Positions 48,501 to 54,271 of a stretch of 64,000 nt of DNA are shown in pieces (the stretch's first letter is position 1; every line of letters starts with the position of its first letter). The notes under the pieces were generated by a model that did no database searches, was not told the DNA's origin, and saw nothing but the letters and a program-made list of their open reading frames with translations. The translations under genes were made by a program, and so were the position numbers. Origin of the DNA: Phoronis australis (taxonomy: Eukaryota; Phoronida; Phoronidae); NCBI GenBank assembly GCA_002633005.1, contig NMRA01000461.1:124001-188000 (forward strand). The letters run 5' to 3'.

Positions 48501-51181
48501 GTTTCGTCACCATCCAATCGTTCGTATCCGTTATCACAAGAATAATTCGATGTTCCCTTATAAGCTTCGGACGTAGTGTTCACATTTGAATAAGGGTTAA
48601 CATCCGGCGGTCCACATACTTTCGCTGAAAATTCTCAAAATCTCAAGGCATTTCATACGAATCTTCACAAAATGTTTACCTGAGGACTAATTTTAATGAA
48701 GGTTTGGTTGTTGGGATGATACCAACACCATTGCTCAGCATGCGCGCACCCAGGGGGGCTCGGGAGCTCGAACGAGCCCCCACATTTGGCGAAGTGGGCA
48801 AAAAGGTCCACGTGTGACAAACAAAAAGTTCGACAAAATGAGACAAAAGTCATATAAACAAGCACAAACGCGCAATTCACAGTGTTGCGCCAGTTTTTTT
48901 ATTTTTTTTTTAGTCCGCCGGCTATTTTGTTACCAAAATGTCCACAACGTTGGGAATTCGAGCCCCCCATGTTGAAGGCTGGGTGCGCACATGCTCAGCA
49001 TACCAATGGCGTGAATGCTGGATTCCTACTCTTATGTTTTCACGAATGACGCGTTAATACCGTACGTCTGTGCATTGGTACTGGGAGAACGAATTTTCCC
49101 GGTATACCATTGTGAGACGACAGGGTGAAACGAAAATTCTATCATTTACTCAACCTTGAGACCTTAGAAATGTTTGCGTTTGTACATGTATTGCGCAAAT
49201 CAAATTTTCTTATGATTTCGACAAAGTATACTCCAACTTAATAAACCGCAATACTGACTGTATAGCAGTTTAAAATTTTACTTCACGTCTTTTCCTTTAG
49301 CTTCAATTTCATTCAGTTGAGATGAAAATGACGCCGTACCCTCCAAAACACAAGCTTCTTTAACTACATTTTTGTGAAACAAATTGATCGGCTAATGAAA
49401 TCAATACCAACAAGTCAAAACCATGTCACGTGTATCATTTCATGCAAATTAGTGCCACCATTACCAAATTTTCATTTTTTGCCACATATCGGGGCAATTT
49501 TTGTAATTGGTCAAATGCAGCCATCTTGATTCGCGAAAGTCTTTGATATCAACCTGGAAGGCTGGTTTCTCAAAGCTCAAACTGTGCTCGAAGTCACGCA
49601 GAGTTGGGGAGTGACTTGTTACAGATTTGGCAAGTTTTTACAAAAGAGCAAAGAATGTAAATTAAAGCAAGTAAGTTTTTATGTATAAGTTTGATATGAA
49701 AACGAAGCGTTTGAATTACATATATGACGCTGGAAGACAACAGTTAACATTGGTAACAACAGTAACGATTAGCGAAACATTGTAGTATTTGATTTCGTTT
49801 CACTGTATGGGAGATTAATTGGGATGCTTGTTTTCCGATAGTGAGTGAACATAAAAAGTTACACGGGGCACATTATCACCCTAGAACAACATTGATTGAA
49901 AATAATCCATGTCAGCTACTCGAATGAAGGGTAAATACGTTTGTGGGCTCGTTTTCAACTGTTGTCTCATATTTGGAGTCTTTGAAGCATAAACACTACA
50001 TAAAAATAACTCAAATTCGAAATCTCAATTGATGGGGTACTATTTGTTTTTGACTCTCACCCTATACTTGGATAGTAGCAGAGAATGAAAGTCAGTCCAC
50101 ATTTTCTTGAAATGCACCATGCTTTTCATTGGAAGAAAACACAAGGAGTAATGAGCGACTTAATTTCGGAAGATACGGCATCGTGTTTCTATTCGAAAGC
50201 AAGGCTATACTTTCAATTACATTTGACGTCGTTGCTGTTTCGAAGCTCCAAAAATGCAACATCACATTATTTATTCATGTATTTGTTTACCTACTTAAAT
50301 TTTGAGGCTGAGTAACATCCCACCCCCAAGCAGACCCAGTCAGAAAAGTTTACATGTACATGATAAAATACTGCACGACTCAGGTTTGTACAACGCCTGG
50401 GAATGTTTGAATGAGTATAAATGCAGTAGTACATGTATATATTACTGTTTAATCTATGACCTTCATGGGCTTGTATGCTAGGTTTTATTGTAATTTTCAT
50501 ACATAACACTTGGAAATGACGTTGGCGAAACCCTTGTGCAAAATTATTTTTGTACAAAATTCATAATTGGAATACAGAGGCACATGAATATTTGGAGTAC
50601 ATGTACATGTACATTGCAAGCGTACATTTAACATTAAATTATCTTGTCATTCAGAGCATTTACAAATTTTCACATTAGTGTAATTGGCTAAAATATCTGT
50701 TTACATTAAAGGACTTACATGTAATAATTCCGTTTAAAAACAACGCAAAATTTCCGGTTTCCCTGTATTAGTGGCCTTCGATGGGGTCTTTGTCGGGAAC
50801 TAAATTACTTTCTCATCACACACACTTTTGGTATCTTGCTAGCTACGCACCTTAATAATTTATTAGTATTCATTGGTCAGTATTTTGCATTAAACGAATC
50901 GCATTCTGTTCCACACAGCAATATGGCGGCGCGTACTGTATAGTTTCATAGGCCGTCCGATCTCTGTCTCTACATCCATGGTCCTACTCCGAAGTGGTTC
51001 TGCGTTAATTTTCGAACCCGGTAATATATAGCGCAAACTGAACCGTGTCAATTCTTACCTCGACATGTGAGACCATCGCCTTCATACCCAATGGAACACT
51101 GGCACACGTAGTCTCCAAACAGGGGTTTGATGCAAACGGCATTTGCGTCACATTTCTGCAACTTCTTTATGCATTCGTCCA
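430..51181 (-). CDS. Multi-domain extracellular protein: cb-EGF, 11 sushi/CCP, MAM (spliced, 16 exons; 5' end not resolved)
   Basis: Seen: sixteen exons on the minus strand, listed separately, with consensus GT..AG borders and matching phases. They are 51059-51181 (EGF); 48448-48624, 46086-46262, 44222-44398, 41515-41691, 38467-38643, 35730-35906, 35053-35229, 30756-30932, 23017-23193, 22348-22524, 14065-14241 (sushi); and 11943-12034, 6382-6487, 3978-4156, 430-522 (MAM and stop). Together they make 2540 nt, or 846 codons including the stop after a split first codon. Known: sushi and EGF modules are typical of adhesion, complement-control and matrix proteins; MAM is an adhesive extracellular domain. 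Inference: a secreted or matrix protein that acts in binding or adhesion. No hydrophobic segment follows the MAM domain, so it is probably not membrane-anchored at the C terminus. The start methionine and signal peptide are not identified; the first traced exon begins in phase 1, so more exons lie upstream. The exact ligand cannot be told from sequence. Confidence 0.85.
523..3747. other. Intron between MAM exons 3 and 4: no gene recognised
   Basis: Contains a (TG)n microsatellite at about 1163-1240 and short open frames without coding signatures. The P-like terminal repeat starts near its right end. I see no other exon of the gene here; the splice phase passes directly from 3978 to 522. Confidence 0.5.
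1163..1240. repeat. Impure (TG)n microsatellite
   Basis: A run of TG/CG dinucleotides with interruptions (GTGTGTGTGTTTGTGTGTGTTTG and so on). Long open frames on both strands here are repeat artefacts. Confidence 0.85.
3748..3866 (-). repeat. Solo terminal repeat of THAP/P-element-like transposon
   Basis: Read on the minus strand from 3866 it starts AAAGGAAAATGCCACCCGAT and continues through TTTACCGTCTTAATCG, then a GGTCGACCTTACCTTGCCGA stretch. The same order of blocks is found on the plus strand from 63388. The element should extend leftwards from 3866, but I find no matching second terminus or THAP coding sequence in the window to the left, so this is a truncated or solo end. Confidence 0.65.
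3978..4156 (-). CDS. MAM domain exon 3
   Basis: A TTTTTCAG acceptor precedes 4156 and the donor AAG|GTAGGC follows 3978. The 179-nt exon enters in phase 1 and leaves in phase 0, joining correctly on both sides. It reads GTYCFSFKWYMYGRGMGSL, the central MAM signature (C-x-F-x-x-Y-M-x-G-x-x-x-G-x-L), then a tryptophan-containing strand RGRNWQLTRLTID. The third MAM cysteine is here. A 62-residue stretch is open in this frame; the exon borders come from splice sites, not from the ORF limits. Confidence 0.85.
5291..5314. repeat. Short perfect hairpin
   Basis: CCCGACAA and TTGTCGGG form an 8-bp stem around the loop CATGTTGT. It may be the tip of a MITE or a foldback remnant; nothing further supports a function. 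Confidence 0.5.
5528..5600 (-). repeat. tRNA-like segment (SINE head or tRNA pseudogene)
   Basis: On the minus strand an A-box-like stretch (TAACTCAGTGGTAATACC, 5574-5591) is followed about 25 bp later by a B-box-like stretch (GGATTCGATTACC, 5537-5549), the spacing seen in tRNA genes. The acceptor stem does not pair, so this is not a functional tRNA. A tRNA-derived SINE is the likely origin. Confidence 0.3.
6382..6487 (-). CDS. MAM domain exon 2
   Basis: The acceptor ACTTTCAG lies just before 6487 and the donor C|GTACTTAC after 6382. This is 106 nt, phase 0 in and phase 1 out. It encodes GSTPTQGTGPDGGDSGSSY followed by IYINAADANKNDRARI, matching the MAM region G-(S/T)-P-x-x-G-(T)-G-P ... (Y)-x-Y-I. 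The donor is less typical than the others, but the phase agrees with the next exon. Confidence 0.75.
6488..8393. other. Intron sequence left of the 3.4-kb TIR element
   Basis: AT-rich, no recognised exon. On the minus strand near 7980-8030 a cysteine-rich run ERCKCKKNICPGK resembles the CXC-type tails found in some transposon proteins. The surrounding frame is not otherwise recognisable, so it may be a remnant only. Confidence 0.35.
8394..8443 (+). repeat. Left terminal inverted repeat of the 3.4-kb element
   Basis: Matches the reverse complement of 11734-11783, with two GCGATCGAGAACG-type motifs in tandem. A few mismatches (for example CGCCCGG against CTACCGG) show the two ends have aged separately. 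Confidence 0.85.
9459..9684. mobile_element. MITE-like insert with GGCAGATCTAC ends
   Basis: Left GGCAGATCTAC and right GTAGATCTGCC are an 11-bp perfect inverted repeat enclosing runs of G and C and a GATTCGAAAGAATC palindrome. No clean target duplication is visible. It is nested in the 3.4-kb element; the open frame on the minus strand over it is an artefact. Confidence 0.55.
11734..11783 (-). repeat. Right terminal inverted repeat of the 3.4-kb element
   Basis: The reverse complement reads CACCCCGGCCAACCCGCGAT, then CGAGAACTACCGGAAGGCGA, as at the left end. It lies 160 bp from MAM exon 1, showing how close the insertion came to the exon. Confidence 0.85.
11943..12034 (-). CDS. MAM domain exon 1
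   Basis: The acceptor GCTTGCAG precedes 12034 and the donor ACA|GTAAGG follows 11943. The 92 nt are phase 1 in, phase 0 out. It reads NQITCDFDNQDDFCGWKQ, then DQFDWKWNT, the classic start of a MAM domain (C-D-F-(D/E)...(D/L)-C-G-W...DFDW) with cysteines one and two. The phase-1 acceptor matches the phase-1 donors of all the sushi exons. Confidence 0.85.
12035..14064. other. Intron between sushi exon 11 and MAM exon 1
   Basis: No exon recognised. The segment 13620-13795 is a diverged inverted copy of 47085-47215 (see repeat entries). Confidence 0.5.
13620..13795 (+). repeat. Dispersed repeat, copy 1
   Basis: The reverse complement of this stretch matches 47085-47215, including CTGAAATCCTCGTC, CGCCAAAATCGCCCAACT, CAACCGAAGTTACGA and GGTCTGTAATAA in the same order. 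Probably a transposable-element fragment; the family is not known. An open frame on the plus strand (13517-13747) overlaps it. Confidence 0.6.
14065..14241 (-). CDS. Sushi/CCP exon 11 (divergent)
   Basis: The acceptor is TTTGTAG; the donor AAAC|GTAAGT is strong. The exon is 177 bp, phase 1-1. It encodes KSCGAPTKERNSQVV, YEGIATYTCTNGY, RRRVCGAQGAWSGRALECK: four cysteines in sushi spacing, the conserved W, and the GY after the second cysteine. It has lost the N-linked sequons of the core copies and is the most diverged module near the MAM end, so it probably predates the central expansion. Confidence 0.85.
14242..18087. other. Left half of a long intron (sushi exons 10 to 11)
   Basis: Several open frames of 60-130 codons occur on both strands, but none shows a recognisable domain or good splice context. 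An AAGATGGCGGC motif at 17033 resembles a YY1-type start-site element. No exon of the sushi gene was found here. Confidence 0.4.
18088..18535 (+). pseudogene. Ty3/gypsy pol fragment: reverse transcriptase C-terminus to start of RNase H
   Basis: The frame reads VTGKSYEEHLKNLEKVLDRL, then LRLRKCKCAFMKDSVEYL, the typical Ty3/gypsy RT thumb/connection, then TAPLTAML and, in the RNase H start, VAADASPEGVGEVLSH. One in-frame stop (18328-18330) replaces a tyrosine codon just before YRRYIS. The match ends abruptly near 18535, where the opposite-strand integrase piece begins. No LTR or primer-binding site was seen. A dead fragment. Confidence 0.85.
18540..18981 (-). pseudogene. Ty3/gypsy integrase C-terminal fragment, inverted relative to the RT piece
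   Basis: On the minus strand the frame reads LAYRNAPHSTTNETPAMMF, then RRLRNRLDLVKPDFQNQMA, and WIPGIITCKLGSVIYEVQVD with YVDQLLPR: the end of the integrase core and the chromodomain-like/GPY-F tail of gypsy elements. It is open for at least 140 codons. It meets the plus-strand RT piece at about 18535, so the two parts of one pol gene are joined tail to tail by an inversion. Confidence 0.85.
19875..19995 (+). repeat. Degenerate 16-bp tandem array, copy A left arm
   Basis: About seven units of roughly GAAGGTTCACTACTCC, each starting with GAA/GA and ending in TCC/TTC, follow one another. An inverted arm with the same unit lies at 20633-20700. The pair brackets about 640 bp. Confidence 0.7.
20633..20700 (-). 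repeat. Degenerate 16-bp tandem array, copy A right arm (inverted)
   Basis: On the minus strand it reads GGTACACTATTCTGAAG, TTTCGCTATTCTGAAGG and TTCACTACTCCGAAAAG: about four units of the same motif as the left arm. Confidence 0.65.
22348..22524 (-). CDS. Sushi/CCP exon 10
   Basis: 177 bp, phase 1-1, acceptor TTATAG, donor TCTA|GTAAGTC. It reads KKCGKPRHSINTAVEASSEL, then YSCVTGYEQSRG, IRTCDADGNWTGIPLECS. All four cysteines and the tryptophan are present. Relative to its duplicate at 35.1 kb it has lost two N-glycosylation sequons (NTT to NTA and NLT to NLI). It lies in the 5.4-kb duplicated block A. Confidence 0.9.
23017..23193 (-). CDS. Sushi/CCP exon 9
   Basis: 177 bp, phase 1-1, acceptor TTGTAG, donor TCTA|GTAAGTC. 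It reads KNCGKPDNNSNTTVEANSEL, YSCDTGYEQSGGNLSRTCDA, GNWTGGPLECS. It holds the sushi four-cysteine pattern and three N-x-S/T sequons. Only about 490 bp of intron separates it from exon 10; the two exons and their flanks are themselves similar, an older tandem copy inside block A. Confidence 0.9.
26515..26621 (+). pseudogene. THAP-domain exon fragment
   Basis: The frame is open from 26515 to a donor AAAAAG|GTAAGTTAC at 26621 and reads VGTEICSDHFEDGWFD, the C-x2-H-F half of a THAP zinc finger. A stop (26512-26514) precedes it, and the first half of the finger (C-x2-4-C) is not found upstream, so the copy is broken or the first exon is too diverged to see. Confidence 0.6.
27436..27595. mobile_element. 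MITE-like element (G/C-run ends)
   Basis: Starts GGCAGATTTAGAGGGGGGCA and ends CCCCCCCTAACTCAAATTCC, then TGGATCCACACC. The outer parts are roughly inverted (GGCAGATTTAG against GGTGTGGATCCAGGAATTTG). It resembles the 9.46-kb element in layout. Borders are approximate. Confidence 0.4.
27993..28132. mobile_element. 140-bp Tc1/mariner- or pogo-type MITE
   Basis: CAGTAGAACTC at the left and the reverse complement CAGTAAAACTC at the right form an 11-bp terminal inverted repeat with one mismatch, flanked by TA on both sides (27991-27992, 28133-28134). TA duplication and CAGTAGAAC-type ends are typical of pogo/Tigger relatives. It is nested in the THAP element. Confidence 0.7.
28680..30574 (-). 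pseudogene. P2X7 C-terminal-domain-like gene (degraded, two exons)
   Basis: Exon 1 (about 30574 to 30290) begins with an acidic region EYSSVDEEYFERYREG, DFSNDSDLSDLELE, and ends RLDVTDW at donor TG|GTAAGAAT. Exon 2 (29079 to 28680, acceptor CTTGCAG) continues in phase with CTWGHC, then VCCQEVDKVVAKLDEE, GVLETAWLQYKSQY, CRQFQRWVYG, ALVVIPACAGACIRAFYPP and a stop. The W-C-x2-G-x-C, C-C-Q-E, R-Q-F-x-R-W-x-Y-G and I-P-A-C-A motifs match the P2X purinoceptor 7 intracellular-domain family, which often occurs without the channel. Frameshifts in exon 1 (about 30360) and exon 2 (about 28950) and a stop (about 28830) make this copy non-functional. Confidence 0.75.
30738..31890. repeat. Segmental duplication block C (sushi exon 8)
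   Basis: Matches block D (38449-39617) from AGAGTTTATTGACTTACTAG to ATACAGTACACGAA. It carries one sushi exon and about 1 kb of upstream intron. The order A-C and B-D suggests one larger duplication later split by insertions. Confidence 0.9.
30756..30932 (-). CDS. Sushi/CCP exon 8
   Basis: 177 bp, phase 1-1, acceptor TTATAG, donor GCTA|GTAAGTC (G of GCT where others have TCT). It reads KNCSKPDNNLNTTVEASSEL, YSCYTGYEQSGGNLTRTCDA, GNWTGIPLECA. Its predicted peptide appears identical to exon 5 at 38.5 kb, its duplicate. It sits about 100 bp beyond the right end of the TTAA-flanked THAP element. Confidence 0.9.
31980..32115. repeat. G/C-run repeat with internal direct repeats
   Basis: GGGCTATAGAGCTCACTTTTTGAGTGCTGC and GGGCTATAGCCCCTCACTTT...AGTGCTGTG are two tandem imperfect copies next to runs of G and C. 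Probably a MITE relic at the boundary between blocks C and B. Confidence 0.4.
32305..32435 (+). repeat. Degenerate 16-bp tandem array, copy B left arm
   Basis: Counterpart of the 19.88-kb array in block B, with the same unit phase and independent point changes. The short open frames on both strands at 32193-32508 are produced by this repeat. Confidence 0.7.
33050..33125 (-). repeat. Degenerate 16-bp tandem array, copy B right arm (inverted)
   Basis: Matches 20633-20700 with substitutions (for example GAGTAGTCAACCTTTAGAAT). Confidence 0.6.
35053..35229 (-). CDS. Sushi/CCP exon 7
   Basis: 177 bp, phase 1-1. It reads KNCGKPLHSINTTVEASSEL, ARYSCVTGYEQSRGNLTRTC, DADGNWTGIPLECS. It is the counterpart of exon 10 in duplicated block B and keeps the sequons exon 10 has lost. 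The sushi cysteines and W are intact. Confidence 0.9.
35730..35906 (-). CDS. Sushi/CCP exon 6
   Basis: 177 bp, phase 1-1, acceptor TTGTAG, donor TCTA|GTAAGTC. It reads KNCGKPDNNSNTTVEATSEL, ASYSCDTGYEQSGGNITRTC, GNWTGGPLECS. It is the counterpart of exon 9 in block B. The small peptide differences from exon 9 (N/T, Q/S, L/I, S/T) are conservative. Confidence 0.9.
37870..38448. other. Spacer between blocks B and D
   Basis: 580 bp with no match to the A-to-C spacer. It contains a CCTGACGA...GAAACGTC hairpin (37978-38015) that looks like the conserved 3' tail of a retroelement. No exon. Confidence 0.5.
38449..39617. repeat. Segmental duplication block D (sushi exon 5)
   Basis: Counterpart of block C, including a longer TAATA-type pentamer run (38980-39003) where C has fewer units. 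Confidence 0.9.
38467..38643 (-). CDS. Sushi/CCP exon 5
   Basis: 177 bp, phase 1-1. Translated codon by codon, it gives 58 whole codons with four cysteines, the conserved tryptophan and three N-x-T sequons (NTT, NLT, NWT). It duplicates exon 8; its block D copy runs on for about 1 kb of intron. Confidence 0.9.
39618..41514. other. Intron left of sushi exon 4: diverged unit remnants
   Basis: The stretch 40700-41400 is a diverged copy of the intron parts at 34270-34990 and 21540-22250 (shared blocks such as TTTGGTGAAAAGTT, TTTCCTACTAC, AACAAAACA(T/A)TGGAGC, TGCTGCTCTTT). Open frames at 40017-40535 show no domain. Confidence 0.55.
41515..41691 (-). CDS. Sushi/CCP exon 4
   Basis: 177 bp, phase 1-1, acceptor TTTCCAG, donor GTTA|GTAAGTC. 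It reads KNCGKPINNLNTSVEATSEL, YSCDMGYERSGGNLTRSCDA, GKWTGVPLDCV. The frame is open on both sides of the exon, but the phase-1 borders fit the other modules. This unit is more diverged than blocks A-D. Confidence 0.9.
41700..44221. other. Intron between sushi exons 3 and 4: older unit copy
   Basis: Contains AGTTTCCTTGTTTCATCGAGCCAAGGACTTCAT-type sequence (about 42290) that matches 36410 and, more weakly, 44640. The part 43600-43900 matches the 40.7-kb and 34.3-kb unit introns. No recognised gene. Confidence 0.5.
44222..44398 (-). CDS. Sushi/CCP exon 3
   Basis: 177 bp, phase 1-1. It reads KTCGKPNSNFNTTVETSSEL, YSCDMGYEQAGGIQLRTCDA, GNWTGVPLECA. The four cysteines and W are present; the middle sequon is lost (GGIQL). 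Flanking intron stretches still match those of the 41.5-kb unit. Confidence 0.88.
46086..46262 (-). CDS. Sushi/CCP exon 2
   Basis: 177 bp, phase 1-1, acceptor TTCATAG, donor ACAA|GTGAGC (GTGAG, unlike the GTAAGTC of the core copies). It reads VNCGNPDSDPNTSVEITSNV, YSCVAGYTRSGGNITRTCNA, REWTGEALKCT. It is clearly a sushi module but outside the homogeneous group. Confidence 0.88.
47085..47215 (-). repeat. Dispersed repeat, copy 2
   Basis: Inverted relative to the 13.6-kb copy. Blocks of 12-20 bp match in order with small gaps between them. Confidence 0.6.
47510..47714 (+). CDS. Candidate plus-strand exon inside an intron of the sushi gene
   Basis: A polypyrimidine tract and acceptor (CCATACTGTGTTTCAG) and a strong donor (AGAG|GTAAGC) bound 205 nt, phase 0 in and phase 1 out, with no stop. 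It reads APGVIPCTMASESVRLVIAT, then FRTAFAFNLGTLYLNNIHI and CPEHPWNLTGLKLPLR. No family is recognised and no partner exon was found. It could be a nested gene, a transposon exon, or chance. Confidence 0.3.
48448..48624 (-). CDS. Sushi/CCP exon 1 (divergent)
   Basis: 177 bp, phase 1-1, acceptor TTTTCAG, donor ATTG|GTAAGTC. It reads KVCGPPDVNPYSNVNTTSEA, YSCDNGYERLDGDETRTCDG, GEWTGSPLVCI. It is the first sushi module after the EGF exon and holds all core residues. Confidence 0.88.
48741..48991. mobile_element. 251-bp MITE with 9-bp target duplication
   Basis: Left TGCGCGCACCCAG and the reverse-complemented right TGTGCGCACCCAG are 13-bp terminal inverted repeats with one mismatch, followed by G-runs. 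TGCTCAGCA stands directly outside both ends (48732-48740 and 48992-49000), a 9-bp target duplication. A 9-bp duplication is usual for Mutator-type elements. It has no coding capacity of its own. Confidence 0.85.
51059..51181 (-). CDS. Calcium-binding EGF-like exon
   Basis: 123 bp, phase 1-1, acceptor TGTACCAG, donor CGAG|GTAAGAATT. It reads VDECIKKLQKCDANAVC, then DYVCQCSIGYEGDGLTC: the D-x-(D/E)-C start, an N residue, and six cysteines in EGF order (C-x6-C-x5-C, then C-x-C-x8-C). Known: this pattern marks calcium-binding EGF domains; the Y/F before G-Y supports it. It is the most upstream exon called with confidence; its phase-1 acceptor requires an earlier exon. Confidence 0.88.
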
Positions 51182-51877
51182 CTGGTACAAAGGAACAGAT
51201 GTGATAACATCAATTAATTACCGCTATATTGTTGGATTACATCAAACTGAAACTGAGAACCAGCAACGATAATTCAGGTATCGCAAATCAAACGACATTG
51301 TTGTAGGCGTGTCCTCATTTAGGCAATCGTACATTTTTGTTACCAATGAGTTGCGGTTCTTCGAATATTTTTCAAAATGCTTATTTACAAATATCGAAAC
51401 CGTGGGTTTTCAAATCAGAAACGCACCAAATTAACGTCTGAACGTTTGCATCGCAAAACAATGTTATTTCAAATCGTAAGCTGCCACTGAGTGTTGTGAC
51501 TCAATTGTAGGTATACGTTGTCACACGAAACCGTCGCTATCAGCCTCTGCTGTCTATTTGACACACATGGTGCCCTAGATTTACTGTTTTATTAGAATAT
51601 GACATTGGAAAAGAACACTTCTAAACATTTCATTGAATGCTTAAATCCTCATCTTTATCAATCTCCTAAATTTCAGACTATGGGATGATTAGTTCATCTC
51701 ATAAAAAACATAATGTGTGAAAATGCAAAGTCCAACTTGGAAGCCTTATAAATGAACGTTAAAGCATATTACTTGTGGCTCAGCTGATCATAGTAACAGG
51801 TACATGTTAGACATTTACAATCAGAAAATAACACAGGCTAGCGAATACACGAAATAACGCACTGTTTTGAACAAAAC

Positions 51878-52125
51878 CATACACCCGTCGGTATCGTTCG
51901 GTTATCAATTCCTCAACTAAGCGAAGACCTCCGTCGTCGGTGCCGTAATACAATTTGGCCGCACACTGCATATCCCCGAGAAAATTGCGCCGTTCGTTGA
52001 AGTGAATTAAGAATTTGAAATCCTTTTGACGCGTAGCTGTTTGTCGAGTTGAAGTGTAAAATCTTTGGGAAAGAACTTCTTTATGAAGAACTTTCCCCTT
52101 GGAGTCGCCTGACTTCATTGTAAGA
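51878..52125 (-). CDS. Candidate upstream exon, unknown domain
   Basis: A good acceptor (CATCTATTTTCAG) is followed by about 80 open codons with a coding-like composition, including KVLHKEVLSQRFYTS, DFKFLIHFNERRNFL and CAAKLYYGTDDGGLR. The phase-2 entry matches the phase-2 donor of the candidate exon at 53656-53812. The 3' border is uncertain: donors near 51878, 51883 and 51885 would give phases 1, 2 and 0, and only the first fits the EGF exon. I do not recognise the domain. It could be a chance open frame. Confidence 0.3.
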
Positions 52126-53655
52126 CTGAAAATAGATGTTCAGCTTTACTGTGTGCAATCAATACTAATATTAGCTATCTTTTGAAACCACTGGCGGTTT
52201 TGAAAACCGCTATCTTAGAGTAAAGCCTCTTTAAACGTTAACAATACGTGTGTGGCGAGGTTGTGTTTCTGATTTAACAATATATTCGGTCTGCACAAAG
52301 TGGTGCCACTGTTAAGCTAAACCGACCGTGTGGCATGATTGTCACTTTTGACAACAGCCTCAAGCAGCGCTTCAAGGCTCCTTATGTGGAACCTTATGAA
52401 ATTGTTTGTAGATTTCCCCAATAGCCTAGAAAACATCAAGCATTAGCGTTGTAAAGGAACAAGTCTTCTTAAAGAAGAAACCTTCTAAGATTTGATTTTA
52501 GTGTTATTATTATCTCTAATTAAATGGGTGTCGTAACCATGAGTTTTTAGTAAATATTACCAAAAAACAACGTCGTTTCAGTTTTTTGAAGTACCAAATT
52601 TTCCTCGATTAATGGAAAGTTTGAGTATATCCATGAAAAGCATATCGTGAAAGCTGCTCATGCATACATGTACGTGAAGTATTTTAAATACAATTCCTGA
52701 AAGCCGTATAGAGATCGCCGTACAAAGCATAGCATGTGAAGGTTTCAAATGATTCCGATGATAGCCATTCATTTCTGTGACAATGCTCCAAGTTACCTAA
52801 CCTTGGACATTTTCCTTTAATGATCTCGCATCTCAACGTTGAATTTGGAGGCACTCTTCATTCACACAAGTGTTATTTTGAATTACTGAGGATCACCCCC
52901 CAAAATAATGCTTCGCGGTTTCTGGGTTTGTTATTATTTCTGTGTATGTTCTGTGTATCCTTCAATAAATATATATCACTTAAAAAAACAAAATAGATCG
53001 TTCAGTAGGATTACCAGGACGATGATTACACGTATTGCTTGCACCATAGCTACATGTATGCCATGCTGCGCACAAGCTATTGATAAGGAGTACAGTGTAA
53101 ATGGCTGTTTCCAAGGTGACCAACAAAGACTCTCTTTGAAATTGCTTGACATTTCAATTACGTTGAGCTACGTACTTCTGTTCTGCAAGATCATACTAAA
53201 ATACACGTTTACTTACAAGCAGAAGCAGATGAATGGTCAATACATAAAAATAGAATTAACCCGGACTAGCAAAGGATTTTACTGGGAATAAACATAGGGA
53301 CTCTTATTCATGGAAAAATGACTTAATTTTTGTCACCAAATACAAACTTGCACGTGACTAGCACATGTATGGAGCATGTTTTACTAAGTGTTATGTGTCC
53401 ATGAAGCGATAAATGTGTGCAGTTTGTTTAATCAAAAAGAGCACTGGAAACTATAACACGTGTATGTAAAAGAGTTTGAGAAATTGTTCGATTTTCTGCT
53501 ATTAGTAGTCCAAGAAGGACATCATTTCCAACAAATTCAGTACACAAAATCGTTGAACTTGATGAACAAGCAAAGGAACTATTTGTCTCATGTTTATCCG
53601 TTTTTGGTACTCCATGAACATTTTTGACATCCAGAATACCAGAAAATCACCATAC

Positions 53656-53812
53656 CTGCATGACAAATGTAATTCGAGCTTCTTGGTGGCAGTTGCAACT
53701 GTCGCCGATGCGCGTATGTTCAAAGTGTTAGTTCCCGTATGATAAGGCATGGTCCCTGCCCATCCTTCGCCGTGGAACCTAGTTTGCAACCTCAATAGCG
53801 AATGTGCGTTCT
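53656..53812 (-). CDS. Candidate upstream exon, unknown domain
   Basis: The acceptor CCTTGGCAG and donor TGCAG|GTATGG bound 157 nt, phase 1 in and phase 2 out. It reads ENAHSLLRLQTRFHGEGWAG, then NTLNIRASATVATATKKLEL and HLSC. It is compatible in phase with the candidate exon at 52125. No family is recognised, and no homology evidence is available here. Confidence 0.3.
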
Positions 53813-54190
53813 CTGCCAAGGTGCATGGAAGCTATAAATGACAACGCTCAAACATTTGCAGTGCTCAAAACACAAGCACAGCTAGGGGTGCTTCAAGGGA
53901 GCGTTCCCTAGAGCAAGAAAAGTGAGACCATGCAAGACCACGCAAGATCTCTCGAGAAATTCAAGTACTTCACAAGCCTACTCGATGTGTCACTAGCGCA
54001 GATTATCACGGTCCAATACTGCAAATGATTGTTAGGCGAGTTGTTGGCGTATTAAACTTTTCTCGCTCGACACAGTGCAACTTATTAAGTGCGAAATTTA
54101 AGACATCACAGAACATCACGATAATCTACTGCAACATTTTTGAAGGCCTCGAGAGTCTAAAGTAAGCGATAGACGTTTAATTACTCACAC

Positions 54191-54271
54191 CAGCAAAATG
54201 GCCGCATCTGTCAATGATTTGGCAATTACAGCCCAATGTATAATTATGGTAGAACATGTGCACGTGAACCG
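54191..54271 (-). CDS. Possible small upstream exon
   Basis: After an acceptor ...GTAGTGCAG the frame reads VHVHMFYHNYTLGCNCQIID, then RCGHFA. Using donor G|GTGTGAG, it is 81 nt and phase 1-1, which fits the next candidate exon. The alternative donor two bases on (GT|GTGAGT) is closer to consensus but breaks the phase. Weak support. Confidence 0.18.

Larger units (their letters stand above)
51182..54190. other. Region upstream of the EGF exon
   Basis: Apart from the two candidate exons at 51878-52125 and 53656-53812, nothing coding is recognised. The 127-codon frame on the plus strand at 52908-53291 has low-complexity, unremarkable composition and no domain. Confidence 0.4.
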
